A stretch of 64,000 nucleotides of DNA, taken from Spartinivicinus marinus. Its GTDB lineage: Bacteria; Pseudomonadota; Gammaproteobacteria; Pseudomonadales; Zooshikellaceae. The notes under the pieces were generated by a model. It did not search any database. It worked only from the letters and a program-made list of their open reading frames with translations, and was not told the DNA's origin. The stretch is taken from NCBI RefSeq assembly GCF_026309355.1, contig NZ_JAPJZK010000001.1, forward strand, positions 2,748,501 through 2,812,500, written 5' to 3'. Every line of letters starts with the position of its first letter. Position 1 is the stretch's first letter. The position numbers and the translations under genes are program-made. Positions 59,742 to 64,000 of the stretch are shown in pieces.

Positions 59742-62285
59742 CTAAAAGCTGGCATTAACTATATTCACTTCACAGGGTTTACCAATATTATTTTTGCCTG
59801 ATTGCCATTGAGAGTCATCTTTTAGCGCCTTGAATTCAAATGGTTCATTAATACCAAATAAAGTAGCTTGCCAGGTATTTCCAGGTAGCCAATGAGCTTG
59901 AACTCCTTTATTCCAATTAAGCGAGCCTTTGTTACCTCGGATGGTGACTTGGTGGTTATACCCAACATCAACATTGATATTAACCGTAGTTATACAGCCT
60001 TGATATCTGTCTACAACACTACTAATGGTGTCTAATGGCTGATTCGCCTGCTTTGAGGCTAGTAGCTTGATATATTCAGCATGACTCCATGCTAAAGGGG
60101 TTGCTCCGCCAGTGCCTTCTCCCATTTTATATGGACCAGTACGTTGATCCCACACTTGTTCTGGTAGCATTCGACCTGCATTAGCAAAGTTTTCCATTGA
60201 CTTAATATAGGTATCGATATTATTACCTTTGGCTAACTCGTAATGTCCTCGTTCGCCAGTCAATAATGGCCATAATCTGCCTTTACCTTCACCTGTGTAA
60301 TCTTTGCCTGATAAAGTTTCTCCATAACCATCATGGGAATAACGATAATAGCCAAAACCCCTTGGAGTTCTTACCTGTAACAACTTGTCGTATTCGGTTA
60401 ATGTTTCTAGTATTTGCTGGGAATTAGGGGATTTAATACCAAAACGCACAAGCTCTAAAAAGCCACCATCTAAAATAGCTCGTTCTTGGTATTGTCCTCC
60501 TCCATTCGCAATATAAAGCAGTTGGTGATCATTCGGGTTGGCAGTTTTTGCACATTGTTGGCTGCTGTCAATTCGTTCGTAGTAATGGCCATTTCCATAA
60601 ACTCCGGTACGAGTAAAAAGCCAGTAATCAATCCCCATGACCCACTGATCTGCTTGCTGACGGTAATGATTAGCTGTTTTGTTGTCACCAGCAGCCTCAG
60701 CAAAGTCAGCTGCAGCAATTAATGCGGCTATAGCGGCAGCTGTTGTAGAAGGAGAAATACCACTGTTTTCTTCCCAGCGCTCTTGTTGGGTCCATGGTCC
60801 CACTTGGCTGATAAATGAAGCAGCTGGCTTAATGAAAGATTGGTAGTATTGTTGAGGAGATAGCTGACCTAATTGCCATAACCGCCAAGCTAAGATAATT
60901 GGCATGGCGGTTTCATCTAACTGCATACCCGACCAATGTGGTTTACCTGATAACCAAAAATTCTGTGGAAAAGATCCGTGTTTTGGAATGCTATTTTCAC
61001 AAAACTGCCAATTGCCATCAGTTTCTTTAAATTGTACTTTTGTTAGATAATGGAGGGCTCTTTTCGCTGTTTCAAAATCACCTGCTGCAATCATAGATGT
61101 GGCGACTTGATATAAATCTCGTGGCCAAACGACATGATATCCAACAGGACCATCTTTATAGCCATCGGCTGGTGAGCCTGGTATTACTCCACGATCATCA
61201 CCAGACTGATGATCGTACTGAGATGTGCCCCAAGGTATGCTCAGTGAAGCAATCATTCCTCCTTGGTAGGTTTTATCTTCATGAGCTTTAAGCACCATGG
61301 CAGAGGTATAGTAAAGCTTGCCATTATCAAAGCTCATACTGCTTAGGTCGGCCAAGCTGTCACAGTAATTGTTCCAACCATTAATATATTGTTGAGCCAG
61401 GGGCTTAAACCCGCTGTTTAGTGACTGGCTGGCTAAGTGTTTGGCTGTGCTTTTAGAATGTCCAAACCCTAGCGCTAAGTTGAACTCATAACTACCAGGT
61501 TTTTCAGGTAAGTCCAACTCCGCAATCAATGCCACATTGCCATTACTGGCGGTGTGATATTGCCAGTCCATTTGGAAGTTATCAGTCAAGTCTTGCCAGC
61601 CATCTGACTTACCAACAAAACCACTAGATGTTTTTCGATAAGGTATGTCGCTAATCAATGCAATTACTTGAGAGGCATGTGGTTGCTGGTCTGCGTGTTT
61701 AGCTCTGGCATCCCAAGCATACAGTGTTTGTTGTGTAGCTTCCGCATAATCATATAAACCAGTGTTACTAATAGCTGGGTTCAGTAGCACATAGAATTTC
61801 AGGTTGGGCTGGTTAACTGTCACGTTTATATTTTGGATGAGGGTATCCCGATTAGGGTCTGTAATAATTTTCTTGTTAATAGTAAACCGGTTGTTAGGGT
61901 CGCTATTTGTAAGATGATAAGCCAACGACTTGTCATTCATATAGGTGATTTGATGTTGAAGCTGCTTTTCTTCAATGAAGAAGCTTTTGCCATCTGATAT
62001 CAACAATTGCAAGTCAGTGATTTGAGCCATGTCTATTTGGGGCCAATATACTTCTGAAACTATGCCATCAACTAGGCTAAACCATACTTTAGACTGATCA
62101 TTGGCAGACGTACCAACCCCGACTTTTCGGGCGGATGTCCACTGGTGAGGGCTGCCTGGTTGGCCTATTGCCTCTTTAGGTATGCCAAGCGCTGTGCTAG
62201 CAACAGCCTGTGAGCCAATTGAATAGGTAATGATAGATGGTGTAATAGCTAAGGCAGCAAGTAAGCTACGAGTAGGTTGGTACAT
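59742..62285 (-). CDS. Secreted GH15 glucoamylase (glucan 1,4-alpha-glucosidase)
   Basis: About 847 residues from ATG 62285 (GGAGTGA just upstream; the frame is open a further nine codons to 62312). Signal peptide: LLAALAITPSIITYSIGSQA. An N-terminal glucodextranase-type beta domain (about 30-310) is followed by the GH15 alpha/alpha barrel. Marks of the catalytic domain include GPVGYHVVWPRDLYQVATSM, WLSGKPHWSGMQLDETAMPI, the Glu-containing QERWEENSGISPST, and a late GRLWPLLTGERGHYEL. A short C-terminal beta domain ends the protein (TTVNINVDVGYNHQVTIRG). It releases glucose from starch-like glucans outside the cell. No other sugar genes are near. Confidence 0.93.
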   Translation of the reverse strand: MYQPTRSLLAALAITPSIITYSIGSQAVASTALGIPKEAIGQPGSPHQWTSARKVGVGTSANDQSKVWFSLVDGIVSEVYWPQIDMAQITDLQLLISDGKSFFIEEKQLQHQITYMNDKSLAYHLTNSDPNNRFTINKKIITDPNRDTLIQNINVTVNQPNLKFYVLLNPAISNTGLYDYAEATQQTLYAWDARAKHADQQPHASQVIALISDIPYRKTSSGFVGKSDGWQDLTDNFQMDWQYHTASNGNVALIAELDLPEKPGSYEFNLALGFGHSKSTAKHLASQSLNSGFKPLAQQYINGWNNYCDSLADLSSMSFDNGKLYYTSAMVLKAHEDKTYQGGMIASLSIPWGTSQYDHQSGDDRGVIPGSPADGYKDGPVGYHVVWPRDLYQVATSMIAAGDFETAKRALHYLTKVQFKETDGNWQFCENSIPKHGSFPQNFWLSGKPHWSGMQLDETAMPIILAWRLWQLGQLSPQQYYQSFIKPAASFISQVGPWTQQERWEENSGISPSTTAAAIAALIAAADFAEAAGDNKTANHYRQQADQWVMGIDYWLFTRTGVYGNGHYYERIDSSQQCAKTANPNDHQLLYIANGGGQYQERAILDGGFLELVRFGIKSPNSQQILETLTEYDKLLQVRTPRGFGYYRYSHDGYGETLSGKDYTGEGKGRLWPLLTGERGHYELAKGNNIDTYIKSMENFANAGRMLPEQVWDQRTGPYKMGEGTGGATPLAWSHAEYIKLLASKQANQPLDTISSVVDRYQGCITTVNINVDVGYNHQVTIRGNKGSLNWNKGVQAHWLPGNTWQATLFGINEPFEFKALKDDSQWQSGKNNIGKPCEVNIVNASF

Positions 62286-64000
62286 TGGGTCACTCCGTAA
62301 GTAGAATCGCACCCTGCTTATGTCTAATGTTCTTATTAAGGTGCTAGTAACTTTTTATTGTTATGTAATTGTTTTATATTATTTTTTCCGATGCGCCTAT
62401 ACGACTTTGTGACTAGGTAGTCAGAGTGATAATAAGTTAGTGAAAGAATTGTTCGAAAAACCAGGTCTTTTCTGTTTTTAAACTGATGCTATCTGGTAAA
62501 GCGAAAACTATAGTGTGCTTTTCTTGCAGTTTTATGGGCGTCTAACAAGCTATACCTTAGTTGAAGTGTTTGTATTGCTATTATGTTTTTTCAAGATACT
62601 ACTATAGTCGTGTATTTGATATGTATATATTTACTGCGAACTAGAGTGAATCTATAGTCGTATACTGGATTGGCGGTAAACTTATCTTGACGATAGTTTC
62701 AGAGCCTAAGAATATCCTTCATTGTGAGCAATTCATTTGCTGTATATATTGAGAGCTCGTGCAAATTAACCAAAACTATAGCTTTATTGCTTTGACGAAA
62801 GCTTTTTTGATTTGAATGCTAGCAGTTTCATTGTGTAGGGTGCTGAGTTTGAAAACTTAAAATTTCAAATACTACAGTTGTTAACTTAAAAATAATTATT
62901 TACAATCAACGTAAATAAAAAGGCGTCAACTGATAGAAAAACAATAAAACGAAGAGGGGGCTGCAGTAGGCTTAGGCCTCCTACATATGTAGGCTAGCCC
63001 TAACCAAGGTCAGACATGATATATAATACTAATAACCAATTCATATCAAAAACTACACTCATCCTTTTTGAGAAAATTTATGAGGGGTTTTACCGCGCAA
63101 TTTCTGCTAACAAGATTATTAGCTGTATATTTATACAGCCTTTGTCATTTATCATAAGCCCTCATTATCAATCACGATTGCTGTTAGCTATAGCATTAAT
63201 TACGACAGTGATTAATGCCTAGTAGTTGTATTCAGTTTACCTCATAGTGATCTTGTGAGTTGTAAACGGTGGTGATACGGCTGTTTATAACAGTTGATAG
63301 GAATAGGTCATTAAAATGTAAGCAACAACTTATATTGCTTATTAAGTAATATAAGTCGTATTTATTTTATGTTTATTCAGTATGGGTTATGGATATGAAT
63401 TATGCAGAATCGCACTGAATATAATGAAGTAATATGGGATTAGTACTGTAAATGCATAAAGAAGTGTTGGTACATAATAAAACAACACACGTTATAGCTA
63501 ATTGAGTGATAGTTTAGCTAGGACTAATAGCTTTTCAATATTATTTGAAAAAGAATATTGAGCGCTATAAAAATAAATAATGATTACCTATAAGCCAGTA
63601 TGTGACCTATCTATTGCTTATTAAGAAGACAGTCTAAGTCTGTTTATAGAAAATCAATACTGAATATTGACTAATAATGTGATGTTTTCTAGCTTTCTAC
63701 GAAAGGCTAACAATTTAATTGCAATTTTAAACATACTACACATATTGAATCAGCTATAATATTACCTGCCAGTTTCGTTGGCATGGAGAAAGTACATCGT
63801 GACTAGGAATAGCAAATACCAGGAAACAATAGCTTTGGCTATCCTCATCAGGGAGGGGCATATTGAGGTGAGGGAGGTATTTAGATATAGGCTACGTTGG
63901 GATATGGAAGTGTATCTAGGTAATGGGAGTATTTGCTTGGATACAAAGATAAAAGGATACTAGGGATAAATGTCCTATAACCAAGATAATGGTTAATGAA
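62286..64000. other. 1.7-kb region without a convincing gene
   Basis: AT-rich DNA after the glucoamylase promoter. Two plus-strand frames of 61-68 codons (63016-63222 and 63778-63963) lack Shine-Dalgarno sequences and recognisable content. Near 62956-62993 the bases aggggct and agccct bracket small stems (gtagg with cctac), a possible structured spot. The phrase ctatagtcgt occurs twice (near 62602 and 62653). Nothing else was seen. Confidence 0.5.

Noticed and set aside
63016-63963. Two 61-68-codon frames near the right end
   Set aside because: No Shine-Dalgarno, no recognisable motif and composition typical of chance frames in AT-rich DNA.
1-64000. CRISPR arrays, tRNA or rRNA genes, intact prophage or insertion sequence
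   Set aside because: No evenly spaced short repeats, no cloverleaf or rRNA sequence recognised, and no transposase or integrase gene is present. The dispersed repeats are non-autonomous and irregularly placed.

Overview
The window looks like chromosomal DNA from an AT-rich, motile, marine-type gammaproteobacterium of the Oceanospirillales/Pseudomonadales kind. This is inferred from the order polA - DUF2782 - thrB, the gammaproteobacterial style of the proteins, a Zur-type operator, many chemoreceptors and hybrid kinases, and low GC. Genus cannot be fixed from sequence reading alone. No rRNA, tRNA, CRISPR array, complete insertion sequence or intact prophage was seen.

Layout. 1-8.0 kb: M16 metallopeptidase (cut by the left edge), a Cache chemoreceptor with a G9 tract in its sensor domain, a methyltransferase, a repressor plus YhhQ-like transporter pair, and a MerC/CobW-GTPase pair behind a perfect 13-bp Zur-type palindrome. 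8.2-13.2 kb: secreted vWA protein, an inverted-repeat element, a sensor kinase/response regulator pair, a candidate structured RNA with its own terminator, and an HNH nuclease. 13.3-24.8 kb: coiled-coil protein, a degenerate cyclase-like protein, a PAS-containing chemoreceptor with a CheR-type tail, a PuuC-like aldehyde dehydrogenase, a dCache chemoreceptor carrying the full amino-acid-binding signature, and murI. 25-29.2 kb: Na+/H+ antiporter with a cyclic-nucleotide-type domain, prolyl-tRNA editing protein and a DUF4892/OmpA protein.

29.5-36.6 kb is the most unusual block: four co-directional genes encoding a coiled-coil/beta-barrel protein, a MotA-like and a MotB-like stator pair, and a 1432-residue SF1 (Upf1/COG1112-type) helicase with a degenerate nuclease-like tail. 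The combination of a peptidoglycan-anchored ion motor and a nucleic-acid machine is the logic of Zorya anti-phage systems, but the helicase class and the other parts differ, so it is proposed as a new Zorya-like system.

38.3-46.6 kb is a catabolic island: Rieske oxygenase, divergent LysR regulator, DapA-family lyase, second PuuC-like dehydrogenase, FAD amine oxidoreductase and IPNS-like oxygenase. 46.9-53.4 kb is housekeeping (retropepsin-like protease, thrB, polA). 53.6-59.4 kb holds a LysR regulator and a sensory module in which a periplasmic binding protein lies between two hybrid kinases. 59.7-62.3 kb is a secreted GH15 glucoamylase, followed by 1.7 kb without a convincing gene.

A dispersed repeat family (at least eight copies, about 100-185 bp, related inverted ends, TA at the boundaries) runs through the window. 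It looks like a MITE of the IS630/Tc1-mariner type. Some copies supply the stop codon or Shine-Dalgarno sequence of neighbouring genes, and one sits inside the helicase operon.
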